Assembly: GCF_018861125.1 (NCBI RefSeq)
Contig: NZ_JAHKQN010000013.1
Location: 598,599-662,598 of the forward strand
Source: Cellulophaga baltica
Lineage (GTDB): Bacteria > Bacteroidota > Bacteroidia > Flavobacteriales > Flavobacteriaceae
Reading direction: 5' to 3'
DNA length: 64,000 nt
Below, piece by piece: positions 19,574 to 29,454 of the stretch. Below the pieces are notes generated by a model. The model made no database searches, was not told the origin of the DNA, and saw only the letters and a list, made by a program, of their open reading frames with translations. Numbering within the stretch: the stretch's first letter is position 1; each line of letters opens with the position of its first letter. Made by a program: the position numbers and the translations under genes.

Positions 19574-21454
19574 TTACTCACTATCATCAGCCTCTTCTTC
19601 TTCGTTTGAAATCTGTTTTACATTATCAGTTTCAATATCAAATACTTTACCTAAATAAACAAGTATAAAACCATCAGTAATTTCTTCATGTACATCGCTG
19701 TGTGATGAAATTATTTGTAATTCACCTTCTGGTGTTTTTAAGAAAATAGGAATTATTCTACCATCTTTATTTGTGATATCTATTAAGCTATTATAATGCT
19801 CTGTAGATTCTAATTCAATTTCATTAATTGAAGGATATTCACGTACGGTTTCCGTGAGTTTAATATAATCATCAGTCTGGGAGAACAAACCATCTTTTGG
19901 ATTACTTTCTGGATTGTTCATTTCATCATCAGTAATCAATCTAAAAGAACCATTTTCACCAAAATGCTTAGTGAACTTATTAATAACATACTTATTAATA
20001 TCAGAGTTACCCGTTAATGCCATTAAAAAACCAACATCATTAAGCTCTATATTATCACTTAAAGTATCAGAATAAATATTTGCCGCAATAGCATCAAGTC
20101 CTATTTTCTTTGCTTTAGCAACATTAGTTTGGTTATTGTCAATAAGTACAACATGTCTTCCGTTTTTTTGAAGATATTCACCAATCAATCTTGACATTTT
20201 TGATGCGCCAATAATTAAAATACCGTTTGATTTTTTAAGAAATACACCCACTAATTTTGCAAAAACTCGAGCAGTTGTAGCATTTAGTAAGACAGTACCT
20301 AATACAATCATAAACACCAAAGGCGTAATATATTCGGCGCCGGCTTCACCCCTTGCTAAAAGTTTAGAGCCAAATAATGATGCAATACCTGCGGCAACAA
20401 TACCACGAGGCCCAACCCAACTAATAAATAACTTTTCTTTTAGTTTTAGACTTGAACCATGGGTACTCAAAAATACGCCCAAAGGCCTTATTACAAATAC
20501 AATTACAGCAAATAAACCTACGGTTTTCCAATTAAGGATTAATTCTAAATCACTAATGTTAATATTAGCTGCTAATAATATAAAAAGAATTGATATTAGA
20601 AGTATACTTAAAGATTCTTTAAAGTAAAGCAACTCTTTTAGGTTTGGTAAATCAATATTTCCTAAAACCATACCCATTACTACAACAGCCAATAAACCAG
20701 ATTCATGAGCAAAAAGATCTGACATTACAAATACCATTAACACTAATGAAAGTGAAACAACATTCAATAAGTAATGGGGAATAAAATTCTTTTTAATTGA
20801 GTAAGTTAAAGCATGCGCAAAAGTAAAACCAAAAGTAGTACCAAAAAGTACAATTTTACCAAACTCAACCAATGCTGTTAATGTATATGCTTGCCCCTCA
20901 CCAACACTTATAAATTCAAAAACTAATACGGCCGCCAAAGCACCAATTGGGTCAATTAAAATACCTTCCCATTTTAATACTGTTGATATATCTTTTTTAA
21001 GAGGTATATTTCTTAAAATTGGTGTAATTACAGTTGGTCCTGTAACTATTATAAGTGCAGAGAATAAAAAAGATACTTGCCAGTTTAAGCCAAAAATATA
21101 ATATGCTGATATTGCAGCACCAAAAAAGGTAACAACACTACCTAAAGTAATTAATTTTGTAATTACAGGTCCTACATTTTTTATTTCAGACATTTTAAGT
21201 GTTAAACCACCCTCAAAAAGTATGATACTTATAGCTAAGGAAACAAAATAGTATAAACCATCACCAGGAAATAATCCCTTTTGCCCATTAAATATAGGTT
21301 CAATAAGCTTAAGACCATCTTCAGTATATAAACTAGCAATTGGACCAACTAAAAGACCAATAAGAATTAACGGTAAAATTGCTGGCAATTTTAATCGCCA
21401 TGCAACCCATTGCGCTATAATCCCTAAAACAATTATTCCTGCTAGTTCTACCAT
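19574..21454 (-). CDS. Cation:proton antiporter (CPA1/NhaP type) with TrkA-N domain
   Basis: 626 residues. About 12-13 membrane helices span residues 1-395, including the Na+/H+ exchanger motifs ITGPTVITPILRN and WEGILIDPIGAL (conserved Asp). A Rossmann TrkA-N/RCK domain (about 405-520, GILIIGASKMSRLIGEYL) and a TrkA-C-like acidic end (EEEEADDSE) follow. The RCK domain suggests control by nucleotide or cation. It exports Na+ or K+ against H+. It is divergently transcribed from the usp-sulP pair, which suggests a shared role in ion balance. Confidence 0.9.
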   Translation of the reverse strand: MVELAGIIVLGIIAQWVAWRLKLPAILPLILIGLLVGPIASLYTEDGLKLIEPIFNGQKGLFPGDGLYYFVSLAISIILFEGGLTLKMSEIKNVGPVITKLITLGSVVTFFGAAISAYYIFGLNWQVSFLFSALIIVTGPTVITPILRNIPLKKDISTVLKWEGILIDPIGALAAVLVFEFISVGEGQAYTLTALVEFGKIVLFGTTFGFTFAHALTYSIKKNFIPHYLLNVVSLSLVLMVFVMSDLFAHESGLLAVVVMGMVLGNIDLPNLKELLYFKESLSILLISILFILLAANINISDLELILNWKTVGLFAVIVFVIRPLGVFLSTHGSSLKLKEKLFISWVGPRGIVAAGIASLFGSKLLARGEAGAEYITPLVFMIVLGTVLLNATTARVFAKLVGVFLKKSNGILIIGASKMSRLIGEYLQKNGRHVVLIDNNQTNVAKAKKIGLDAIAANIYSDTLSDNIELNDVGFLMALTGNSDINKYVINKFTKHFGENGSFRLITDDEMNNPESNPKDGLFSQTDDYIKLTETVREYPSINEIELESTEHYNSLIDITNKDGRIIPIFLKTPEGELQIISSHSDVHEEITDGFILVYLGKVFDIETDNVKQISNEEEEADDSE

Positions 21455-21652
21455 AATTCAATTTTTGTGAAAAATACTGCTTTTATTCTTAATTTAAGAA
21501 TCAAAATTAGGTGTCAACGCAATAATTTTAATCGAAAAACGGATACTTATTAGTGGTAAATAGTAATAAATAAGGGTTAAACACGACATAAATTATTAGT
21601 AATGCTTACATATGACTATTATTGTAATCTTAATAAAAAGACGACTGATTAG

Positions 21653-22531
21653 ATGAACGAAAGAATCCTCCCATTTAAAACCATACTGTTTGGATTTGCT
21701 TTTTCACCAAAACTTGAAATAAACGTACTTGAAACTAGTCGGATTGCAAAGTTTTTTAATGCAAAACTACTATTGCTTCACGTTGGCGAAAAAACTGCTG
21801 AAAAAGAATTACAAATTAATACAATTCTTAATGAATGTAGCGAAGATAATGTTACTATTGAAGTTCAATGGAAACAAGGAAATCCAATTGATGTAATTAC
21901 AAAAACTTGTAAAACAGCAGCAATTGATTTGCTAATACTTGGCGCTTTACAACGCGAAAATGTATATCAGTTTTATGTTGGTTCAATCGCCAGGAAATTA
22001 ACCCGAAAAGTTTGTTGTTCTGTATTGCTATTAATTAAGCCATCTGCCGAAAGAATAGTATGTAATAATATTGTTGTAAATGGACTTGACGAACCTGATA
22101 CTCCGTTAGCAATAACCGATGCTTTTTATGTAGCAAATGCTTTGGGCTCTCAACAAATAACAATTGTTGAAGAACTTAGAGAAAAAGAAGTTGATGTTAC
22201 TATTGAAGATGATAAATCGCTAAAAAAAGCGACCATCATGAAAGAGCGATTAACCAACCGAGAAGAATCACGAATTAGAAAAATTATTAATAACCAGTGT
22301 GAAGAATACACTCAAAATATTCGTATTAACACTCAAAATATTTTTGGACAACGTGGTTATTGTATCGGTCATTATGCTGAAATAGTACGTGCAGATTTAT
22401 TAATAATGAATGCACCAAAAAAAACACGTTTAATTGATAGAATATTTCCGCACGATATTGAGCATATTCTTTCTGATCTGCCAACAGATCTATTAATTAT
22501 AAGAAGAGACCATCTTGAAACAAAAAAATAA
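21653..22531 (+). CDS. Universal stress protein, two Usp domains
   Basis: 292 residues in two UspA-like halves (about 1-145 and 146-292). The first half has the ILFGFAFSPK beta-alpha start and ends with the YVGSIARKLTRKVCCSVLLL strand, a variant of the ATP-binding Gx2Gx9G(S/T) motif. The second half is more diverged (LLIMNAPKK, DLLIIRRD). Tandem Usp proteins are often linked to transporters. Here the 3' end overlaps the sulP gene by 17 bp, implying coupled translation and a regulatory role for that transporter. Confidence 0.82.
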   Translation: MNERILPFKTILFGFAFSPKLEINVLETSRIAKFFNAKLLLLHVGEKTAEKELQINTILNECSEDNVTIEVQWKQGNPIDVITKTCKTAAIDLLILGALQRENVYQFYVGSIARKLTRKVCCSVLLLIKPSAERIVCNNIVVNGLDEPDTPLAITDAFYVANALGSQQITIVEELREKEVDVTIEDDKSLKKATIMKERLTNREESRIRKIINNQCEEYTQNIRINTQNIFGQRGYCIGHYAEIVRADLLIMNAPKKTRLIDRIFPHDIEHILSDLPTDLLIIRRDHLETKK

Positions 22532-24722
22532 AGATTCCAATACATTTTTAAAAGGCTTACCTAAAAATATTTTTGCTGGTTTTGTAGTATCATTAATAGC
22601 CTTGCCACTTGGTTTGGGCTTAGCAATTGCTAGTGAAGCTCCACCTATTTCAGGTATTATTGCTGCTGTAGTTGGAGGTATAATTGTATCTGTTTTAGGA
22701 GGATCAAATGTAACTATTGCAGGACCAGGAAACGGCCTCGTAATAGTTGTTCTTGGTGCTATTACTACTCTTGGTGCTGGCGATTTATACCAAGGTTATT
22801 TGTATACTCTTGCTGCAATTGTAATGTCAGGTATTTTAATTTTATTATTAGGGTTCTTAAAAATGGGGCGTTTAGCCGATTTTTTTCCTGCATCAGCTAT
22901 TGAAGGGATGCTTGCTGCAATTGGTTTGGGTATTTTATCAAAACAATTTCATATTATGATTGGTCATAATAATGCAAGTGGTGGTATACTTTCATTATTA
23001 GTGCAAATACCAGAAGCAATTATAAATCTAATTACTACAGGTACAACAAGTGAAAAAATAGCCGCTACTATTGGTGTATTGAGTTTGCTAATAATGATTT
23101 TTTATTCTAAAATTAGAAATAAATATTTTCAATTAATACCTGCACCAATGTGGATATTAATTTTAACCATTGGTTTTAGCTACGTTTACGTTGGCCTTGA
23201 TATTCCATACCCTATGGAATCTCGCTTTTTAGTGAATATACCTGATGATATTTTTGGTTCATTAGCTTTTCCAGATTTTTCAATTATGTATAAATCAGAA
23301 TTTTTAATGGCAGTTTTTGCTTTAACATTTATTGCAAGTATAGAATCTTTATTAAGTATTAAAGCTGTTGATAAATTAGACCCTGAAAGTAGAAGATCAA
23401 ATGTAAATAGAGATTTAAAAGCGCTTGGTTTAGCAACTACCGTTAGTGGTCTATTAGGTGGTTTAAATGTTGTAACTGTAATTGCAAGAAGTTCAGTAAA
23501 CGTAAATAATAATGCAACCAACCGATCTGCTAACTTTTTTCATTCATTATTTTTAGTGATATTTATTTTAGTATTTCAAGCACAGCTAAAAACTATTCCT
23601 TTAGCAGCTTTAGCTGCAATTTTAGTTTTTACAGGTTACAAACTTGCAACACCTACTACGTTATTAAAAATTTCAAAGATTGGTAAAGAGCAAATATTTA
23701 TATTTTTAACAACCTTAATAACTACATTGCTTACCAATTTAATGACAGGTATTGGTGCCGGAATATTAATTACGTTTATTATTCACGTTGTAATAAACCG
23801 AAGCTTATCACTATTTATCAGCCATATATTTAAGCCTAATATTTTAATGTTTAAAGAGCCTGATGGTGGGAATTACTATGTAAGTATCAAACATTTTTGC
23901 AGTTTTATAAATTTCTACAGGTTAAAAAATAGGTTAGATGCTATTCCTGAAAATGAAAATGTTATTTTAGATTTTTCTATGTGTAGTTTTGTTGACCATA
24001 CTTCTTTTGAAGGTGTAGAGAACTATGTACAAACTTTTGATAAAAAAGGCGGAAGTATTGAGTTAGTTGGCTTAGACAAACATGATACAGATTCAAAACA
24101 CCCATTTGCCATACGTAAAATGATACCCTCAATGGCGTTAAAACCCATTGAAAATTACTTTACAAAAAGGCAAAAAAATATTAAAATTACAGCTAAGGAA
24201 TATAAGTGGAATTATGTACCTAAAAAGAATAAAGACACACATTTTTTATCTGATTTTGTATTTTTTAAAACACGAAAAATTAGTTACTACTACAACAATC
24301 TCTTTGATAAAAACAATTGCAAAAGTGTTTTTGATGTTGAATTTACTGAAGGTGAGTTTATTGCCAAAGAAATTGTCAAAACAACTATATTTCACATAAA
24401 ACTAGATCATAAAATCCCGGTATTTACTTTAGATAAAGAAGGCTTATTAGAAATGATTTACAGCCTTGCCGGTTTTAAAGACATCACAATTAATAACCAT
24501 CCTGATTTTAGTAAACGCTTTTATTTAAGTGGTGAAAATGAAGAAGAAATCAAGTCTATATTTACTGATGAGTTAATTCTTTTTTTAGAAAGTAATCCAT
24601 ATTACCATATAGAATCTAACGGGTGTTCAATTATGATTTTCAAAAAAGAGCGTCTGCTTAGTGTAAAAGAAATTAAAGCTATGATTTATTTTGGAGAACA
24701 ATTATATACTTTTTTAAAGTAA
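22515..24722 (+). CDS. SulP-family anion transporter with STAS and extra C-terminal domain
   Basis: 735 residues. I take the TTG at 22515 (inside the usp gene) because the first membrane helix begins about 15 residues later (NIFAGFVVSLIALPLGLGLA) and no ATG fits. About 10-12 helices cover residues 12-440, with SulP motifs (VTIAGPGNGLVIV, SIESLLSIKAVDKLDPESRRS). A STAS domain follows at about 455-540 (VILDFSMCSFVDHTSFEG). Residues about 560-735 form a further soluble domain I do not recognise. SulP members move sulfate or bicarbonate; next to a Na+/H+ antiporter, Na+-linked bicarbonate uptake is a reasonable but unproven guess. Confidence 0.88.
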   Translation: MKQKNKDSNTFLKGLPKNIFAGFVVSLIALPLGLGLAIASEAPPISGIIAAVVGGIIVSVLGGSNVTIAGPGNGLVIVVLGAITTLGAGDLYQGYLYTLAAIVMSGILILLLGFLKMGRLADFFPASAIEGMLAAIGLGILSKQFHIMIGHNNASGGILSLLVQIPEAIINLITTGTTSEKIAATIGVLSLLIMIFYSKIRNKYFQLIPAPMWILILTIGFSYVYVGLDIPYPMESRFLVNIPDDIFGSLAFPDFSIMYKSEFLMAVFALTFIASIESLLSIKAVDKLDPESRRSNVNRDLKALGLATTVSGLLGGLNVVTVIARSSVNVNNNATNRSANFFHSLFLVIFILVFQAQLKTIPLAALAAILVFTGYKLATPTTLLKISKIGKEQIFIFLTTLITTLLTNLMTGIGAGILITFIIHVVINRSLSLFISHIFKPNILMFKEPDGGNYYVSIKHFCSFINFYRLKNRLDAIPENENVILDFSMCSFVDHTSFEGVENYVQTFDKKGGSIELVGLDKHDTDSKHPFAIRKMIPSMALKPIENYFTKRQKNIKITAKEYKWNYVPKKNKDTHFLSDFVFFKTRKISYYYNNLFDKNNCKSVFDVEFTEGEFIAKEIVKTTIFHIKLDHKIPVFTLDKEGLLEMIYSLAGFKDITINNHPDFSKRFYLSGENEEEIKSIFTDELILFLESNPYYHIESNGCSIMIFKKERLLSVKEIKAMIYFGEQLYTFLK

Positions 24723-24876
24723 ATAATTAATTATACCACTAATATTTAGGCTATTAATGCAAAAAAATAATTTTTTTTGTAGGAAATATCTTTTTAGAGT
24801 TGTAGTTTAACTTATATATACACTTTTTAGTGAAATTTCTTCTTTCAAAGAAGAAAAATTATAAAGTACTACTGCA

Positions 24877-27800
24877 ATGCAACTTGAAAAAAAATTTAGT
24901 TTTTATAACTCTCCAATATCTTTTGGTGTAATTGTTTTTGCCATAACTTTATTATTAACTCAATATTTAACATACCAACGGCACCTAATACTTGAGACTA
25001 ATCAACAAAAAAATTTAGTAAATAAATCAAATCAAATAGAAGATAAGATTCAAGAGATTTTAAATAAAGGTTTTTCTACTACTCAAACCTTAGCATTTAT
25101 AGTTGAGAACTACGGTATTCCAAAAAACTTTGATTCAATTGCTAAACTTCTTAAAAAGAGTAATGAAGAAATAACTGCTTTAGAAATTGTTAGTAAAGAA
25201 GGAGTTATAACACATATGTATCCTCTTCAAAAAAACAATATGATTGGTTTTAATATTTTAAAAGATTCTGTAGGAAGAGTAGGTGCATACGAAACCATAA
25301 AAAGAAGAAGTTATTTTGTAAGCGGACCAATTAACTTAAAACAAGGTAGTGTAGGTTTTGTATGTAGAACGCCCATTTTTAAAAAAGATATTTTTCAGGG
25401 TTTTACAGCAACTGTTATAAAATTATCAGATGTTTTAAAGGCCGCTAATATTACCACAAATCCAAGACATCAATATAAATTCACAAAAGTTAATGTAGAT
25501 AACTCTGAAGAGACTTATTTTTCCAATGTTAAAAATCCTTCAGCAAATTCTTATTCAACAACAGTTGCAATGCCAAATGGTGAGTGGAAACTATATATTT
25601 ATGCAAAAAAAGGTCAACTCTTTAACCCTGTAATACTTTTTGCTTTTTTTGGCTTATTTATTTCAATTCTATCAGGAGTTATAGCTTGGTATTTAGCAAT
25701 GCAACCTAAAAGGTTAAATAGACTTGTAGATAAAAAAAGTAAAGAAGTAATTGAAAACGAAGAGAAGTATAGAACACTTTTAAACCAAGCATCTGATGGT
25801 ATTTTTGTACTTAATAAAGAATTTAACATTGTTGATGTAAACATCAAATTTTGTGAACTATTTAAAAGTTCTAAAGAGAATTTTATAGGTAAAAGTATTG
25901 CTGTAGCAATTGAACCTGAAGAATTAAAAAGTAAACCTTTAGAATATCAGAAAGTTTTAAATGGTGATACAATACGAACATTAAGAAAAGCCATTAGAAC
26001 TGACGGAAGTACTTTTTTAATAGAAAGTAGCGTAAAAATAATGCCAAACAATCTTATTCAAGGTATAGTACAAGATGTTACTGAACGAGAAGAAAACTCT
26101 AAATTACTCAGAGAAAGTGAACTTAAATATAGAGAATTAACAGAGCGTATTTCTGACGCCTTTATTGCTTTTGATACTGACTGGAATTTCACATACATAA
26201 GCACAAAAGCTAAATTTTTTATTCCACCACATAATGGACACATTATTGGAAAAAATATTTGGGAAACTTTCTCCCACTTAAAAGATACATCACTACATAA
26301 AAATAGTTTAAGTGCATTAAAACTACAAAAATCAATAACTGACGTTAGGTATAGTGAAGGCTTAAATAAGTGGATTGAGTATCGCTTATATCCTTCTAAA
26401 AATGGTATTAGTGCATATTTTAGTGATATAACTAAAATTAAGGAGGCTGACGATAAAGTAAAGGCCGCTCAATTAAAAATGGAAAATGCTATTCGCATTG
26501 GAAAAATAGGCTATTGGAGTTGGGATATTGAAGAAGATATTCTCGAATGGTCAGATAGAATGTATACCATATATGGTTTAGACAGAAATACAGCAGTTAC
26601 AAAAGAAACCTCCGTTGATTGTATTCACCCTGATGAAAGGGAAGAACACGTAGCAATTATACAAGAAAAAATAAAAAATAAAGATAATACCCCTATTTCA
26701 TATCGAATACTTCACAAAGACAATTCTGTTCATTATGCTTCTTTGGAGCTTGAGTTTATTGAAAATGAGAATAATGAAATATCTAAACTTCAGGGTACTG
26801 TTATTGATATTACTGAAACAATTGAAACACAGGAAGAATTAAAAGTTAGCCAAGAAAAATTTTATAAGTCTTTTCATTCAAATTTAGTTGGTAAAGTAAT
26901 TGTTGATGAAAATAGAGTTCTCTTAGAAGCAAACGAAACTATAGCAAAACTTTTAAATTCTGATAGAAAGAATTTATTAGGGAAAACAATTATTCAAGCA
27001 AATGTGCTTGAATTTAAAACACCCGAAGAAAAAAGACGTAGAGAAAATTTATGGACCAAACTTTATGATGAAGGTATATTGCTAGATGAAGAAGTTTCTT
27101 TTACACTTAAAAATGGTAAACACATACCAACTTTGGTATCTGTTGAACCCTTACAAATAAGGGGTAAAATAAACTATTTGATTAGTGTTATGGATAACAC
27201 AAAGAGAAAAGAAGCAGAGTCTTTACTAGAGACTCAAAATTTAGAGTTGATAAAGACAAATTCAGAATTAGATAGGTTTGTATATAGTGCTTCACATGAG
27301 TTAAGAGCACCATTGACTTCAATTATGGGGTTAATCAATTTAATTTTAACCGAAAAACATGAAAATGATCTAGTATTTAAGTTACAAATGATGAAAGAAT
27401 CTGTAAAAAGATTAGATGATTTTATAAAAGATATTGTACAGTATTCACAAAACAAACACTTAGAATTAAGTACAAACGTCATTGATTTTCGTGAGATAAT
27501 TGAAGACTCAATAAAAGATTTATGGTATTTAGAAAATAGAAAACATATAAGTATTAAAAGTAATATTGATAATGCTCTGGATTTTTATTCTGATAAAAAA
27601 CGTATTTCAATTATTTTTAATAATCTAATAAGTAATGCTATTAAATACCACAATATTAATACTGAAAAACCAATTATTAATATAGATGTTCAAACTTCTG
27701 ATAAGGGTGTTACTATAATAATAGCAGACAACGGTACTGGTATTCCGGAAGATCATTTAGCTAAAATATTTAATATGTTTCACCGCGTATCCTCTAAAGT

Positions 27801-27972
27801 AATGGGTACCGGAATTGGTTTATTCGTTATCAAAGAAATTATTACCAAGTTAAATGGTACTATTGAAGTATTATCTAAATTAGATGAAGGCACAAAATTT
27901 ATAATTAATATTCCGCATCAAAATTTAAAGACTATTAAAAAGAAAATTGAATTAGACCTTAATAAAAATTAA
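24877..27972 (+). CDS. CHASE-domain multi-PAS sensor histidine kinase
   Basis: 1031 residues. A membrane helix (about 12-30), a periplasmic CHASE-like domain (about 60-230, with RSYFVSGPINLKQGSVGFVCR) and a second helix (about 248-270) come first. Then four PAS domains at about 293-400, 415-520, 540-650 and 665-775, and HisKA with the phospho-acceptor H807 in SASHELRAPL. HATPase_c shows N box (NLISNAIKYH) and G boxes (IADNGTGIP, GTGIGLFV). It is a membrane sensor; the ligand is unknown. The single-domain response regulator gene downstream is its likely partner. Confidence 0.93.
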   Translation: MQLEKKFSFYNSPISFGVIVFAITLLLTQYLTYQRHLILETNQQKNLVNKSNQIEDKIQEILNKGFSTTQTLAFIVENYGIPKNFDSIAKLLKKSNEEITALEIVSKEGVITHMYPLQKNNMIGFNILKDSVGRVGAYETIKRRSYFVSGPINLKQGSVGFVCRTPIFKKDIFQGFTATVIKLSDVLKAANITTNPRHQYKFTKVNVDNSEETYFSNVKNPSANSYSTTVAMPNGEWKLYIYAKKGQLFNPVILFAFFGLFISILSGVIAWYLAMQPKRLNRLVDKKSKEVIENEEKYRTLLNQASDGIFVLNKEFNIVDVNIKFCELFKSSKENFIGKSIAVAIEPEELKSKPLEYQKVLNGDTIRTLRKAIRTDGSTFLIESSVKIMPNNLIQGIVQDVTEREENSKLLRESELKYRELTERISDAFIAFDTDWNFTYISTKAKFFIPPHNGHIIGKNIWETFSHLKDTSLHKNSLSALKLQKSITDVRYSEGLNKWIEYRLYPSKNGISAYFSDITKIKEADDKVKAAQLKMENAIRIGKIGYWSWDIEEDILEWSDRMYTIYGLDRNTAVTKETSVDCIHPDEREEHVAIIQEKIKNKDNTPISYRILHKDNSVHYASLELEFIENENNEISKLQGTVIDITETIETQEELKVSQEKFYKSFHSNLVGKVIVDENRVLLEANETIAKLLNSDRKNLLGKTIIQANVLEFKTPEEKRRRENLWTKLYDEGILLDEEVSFTLKNGKHIPTLVSVEPLQIRGKINYLISVMDNTKRKEAESLLETQNLELIKTNSELDRFVYSASHELRAPLTSIMGLINLILTEKHENDLVFKLQMMKESVKRLDDFIKDIVQYSQNKHLELSTNVIDFREIIEDSIKDLWYLENRKHISIKSNIDNALDFYSDKKRISIIFNNLISNAIKYHNINTEKPIINIDVQTSDKGVTIIIADNGTGIPEDHLAKIFNMFHRVSSKVMGTGIGLFVIKEIITKLNGTIEVLSKLDEGTKFIINIPHQNLKTIKKKIELDLNKN

Positions 27973-28129
27973 TCGAAAAGCTTAATTTGAAGGTGCTTAA
28001 ATAGAAATAAAGTACCAACTACTTATTTATTCGTTGAAAGACAGCATTTTAGTTATTGTGAGTAAAAATATAAACGTAATTCATACGTTATTATACCTCA
28101 AACCACACCACAACTTAATAAGAACCAAT

Positions 28130-28534
28130 ATGCATTTCAACTCTATAATGCTAATAGACGATTCAGAAATAGACAACTTCATACATAAGTCTGTATTAGA
28201 AAAATTTAATATTACCGATACTATCATTACAGCAAAATCTGGTTTTGATGGTATTGAAAAATTAAAAAATCTTATTAATGATGAAGCAAAAAAATTTCCT
28301 GAAATTATATTTTTAGATTTATGTATGCCTCATATGGATGGTTTTGGATTTTTACAAGAATACATGAAGTTTCCTGAAGATATAAAAGCCTCTTGTAGTG
28401 TATATATTTTAAGTTCATCAATAAATCCTGATGATATTAAACGAGCTAAAAAATGTCCGGCAGTAAACCGTCATTTAACAAAACCTCTTAATAAAACTCT
28501 AGTAGACGATATATTCAATTTAAAATCGGTTTAA
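28130..28534 (+). CDS. Single-domain response regulator (REC only)
   Basis: I start at the ATG at 28130, because the REC fold begins at once (SIMLIDDSEID); the longer TTG frame from 28034 adds unrelated residues. The 134-residue protein has the acidic pair D10/D11, the phospho-acceptor D63 in IIFLDLCMPHMDG and the switch Lys K118 in HLTKPL. No output domain is present, so it acts by protein contact, as CheY-like and Rcp-type regulators do. It sits 157 bp after the histidine kinase gene on the same strand. Confidence 0.9.
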   Translation: MHFNSIMLIDDSEIDNFIHKSVLEKFNITDTIITAKSGFDGIEKLKNLINDEAKKFPEIIFLDLCMPHMDGFGFLQEYMKFPEDIKASCSVYILSSSINPDDIKRAKKCPAVNRHLTKPLNKTLVDDIFNLKSV

Positions 28535-28576
28535 AATTTTAATTTAACTTTTTTTAATAATTCCATAATCATATTT

Positions 28577-28594
28577 ATCGTAATATTGCAATAA
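28577..28594. promoter_or_regulatory. Candidate ArsR operator 1, before arsR
   Basis: ATCGTAATATTGCAATAA, an imperfect palindrome centred on AATATT (16 of 20 positions symmetric when two bases are added on the left). It overlaps a near-consensus -7 box (TAATATTG). A copy differing at one of 18 positions lies at 28967-28984. Autorepression of arsR is the natural reading. Confidence 0.75.
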
Positions 28595-28612
28595 ACAAAT
28601 TAATTAAAACAA

Positions 28613-28945
28613 ATGGGATTAGCCAAATCTGAAATATTTACTAGAAAACAAAACGAGATTGCTCTTTTTGCTAAAGTTTTTGGCCACCCAGCAAGGGTTG
28701 CTATTCTGGAACACCTGTTTAAAATAGATACTTGTATTTGCGGTGATTTGGTAAACGAAATTGGTTTAGCACAGCCAACAATATCACAACATTTAAAAGA
28801 ACTTAAACATTTGGGTTTGATTAAAGGAACTATTGACGGCACTAGTGTTTGCTATTGTATTGACAAAGATAACTGGTTGGCAATGAAAAATGTAATGAAC
28901 GCTTTTTTAAACCAAGACATTACAGAAAAAGGAAGTTGTTGCTAG
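28613..28945 (+). CDS. arsR: ArsR-family metalloregulator
   Basis: 110 residues, the normal size. A winged helix-turn-helix (GLAQPTISQHLKELKHLGLI) is preceded by the metal-sensing pair C41 and C43 in DTCICGDL, the equivalent of ELCVCDL in classical arsenic-responsive ArsR. An extra Cys pair ends the protein (KGSCC). It represses until As(III) binds. Palindromes lie upstream of this gene and again before the next, so it probably controls both itself and the operon. Confidence 0.94.
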   Translation: MGLAKSEIFTRKQNEIALFAKVFGHPARVAILEHLFKIDTCICGDLVNEIGLAQPTISQHLKELKHLGLIKGTIDGTSVCYCIDKDNWLAMKNVMNAFLNQDITEKGSCC

Positions 28946-28966
28946 AAAAAAAATTTGAATCTATTA

Positions 28967-28984
28967 ATCGTAATATTACAATAA
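28967..28984. promoter_or_regulatory. Candidate ArsR operator 2, before the DUF6428-like gene
   Basis: ATCGTAATATTACAATAA, identical to operator 1 except at one position. It ends one base before the ATG at 28986, so bound ArsR would cover the ribosome-binding region and any start site. It may block an internal promoter or read-through. Confidence 0.75.
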
Positions 28985-28985
28985 T

Positions 28986-29453
28986 ATGAAACTATCAGAA
29001 ATTAAAAATCACTTAAAAGCTTTAGAAAATATAGCTTTTGAATTACCAAACGGATCATTAGTACCTAGTCATTTTCATGTAACTGAAGTAGGGAAAGTAA
29101 CTAAAAACTTTATTGATTGCGGTGGTACTGTTAGAAATGAAGAAGTTGTAAATTTTCAATTATGGAATGCTGATGATTATGATCACAGATTACATCCTGA
29201 AAAATTACTAGATATTATACAATTATCAGAAAAAGTTTTAGGTATTGGAGATTTAGATATTGAAGTTGAATATCAAGGAGACACTATTGGAAAATTTGGT
29301 TTAGGTTTTAATGGTACTAATTTTCTTTTAACTACAAAACAAACAGATTGTTTAGCAAAAGAAAATTGCGGAATTCCTGAAAGTAAGCCGAAGCTCAAAA
29401 TGGCAGATTTACCAACTGGAAGTAGTTGCGACCCTAATTCAGGTTGCTGTTAG
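28986..29453 (+). CDS. DUF6428-like protein of arsenic operons
   Basis: 155 residues with the pattern I associate with the DUF6428 family (LEFELPNGSLVPSHFHVTEVG-type start, then a FGLGFNGTNFLLTTKQTDCL region), known as a neighbour of Bacteroidota ars genes but without assigned function. The C-terminus is Cys-rich (CLAKENCG, SSCDPNSGCC), which would suit thiol binding of As(III); that is inference. There is no signal peptide, so it is cytosolic. It lies between arsR and the acetyltransferase, 40 bp and 1 bp from its neighbours. Confidence 0.75.
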   Translation: MKLSEIKNHLKALENIAFELPNGSLVPSHFHVTEVGKVTKNFIDCGGTVRNEEVVNFQLWNADDYDHRLHPEKLLDIIQLSEKVLGIGDLDIEVEYQGDTIGKFGLGFNGTNFLLTTKQTDCLAKENCGIPESKPKLKMADLPTGSSCDPNSGCC

Positions 29454-29454
29454 T

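Noticed and set aside
28034-28129. N-terminal extension of the response regulator from a TTG
   Set aside because: The REC domain starts right after the ATG at 28130 and the added residues fit no known sequence.
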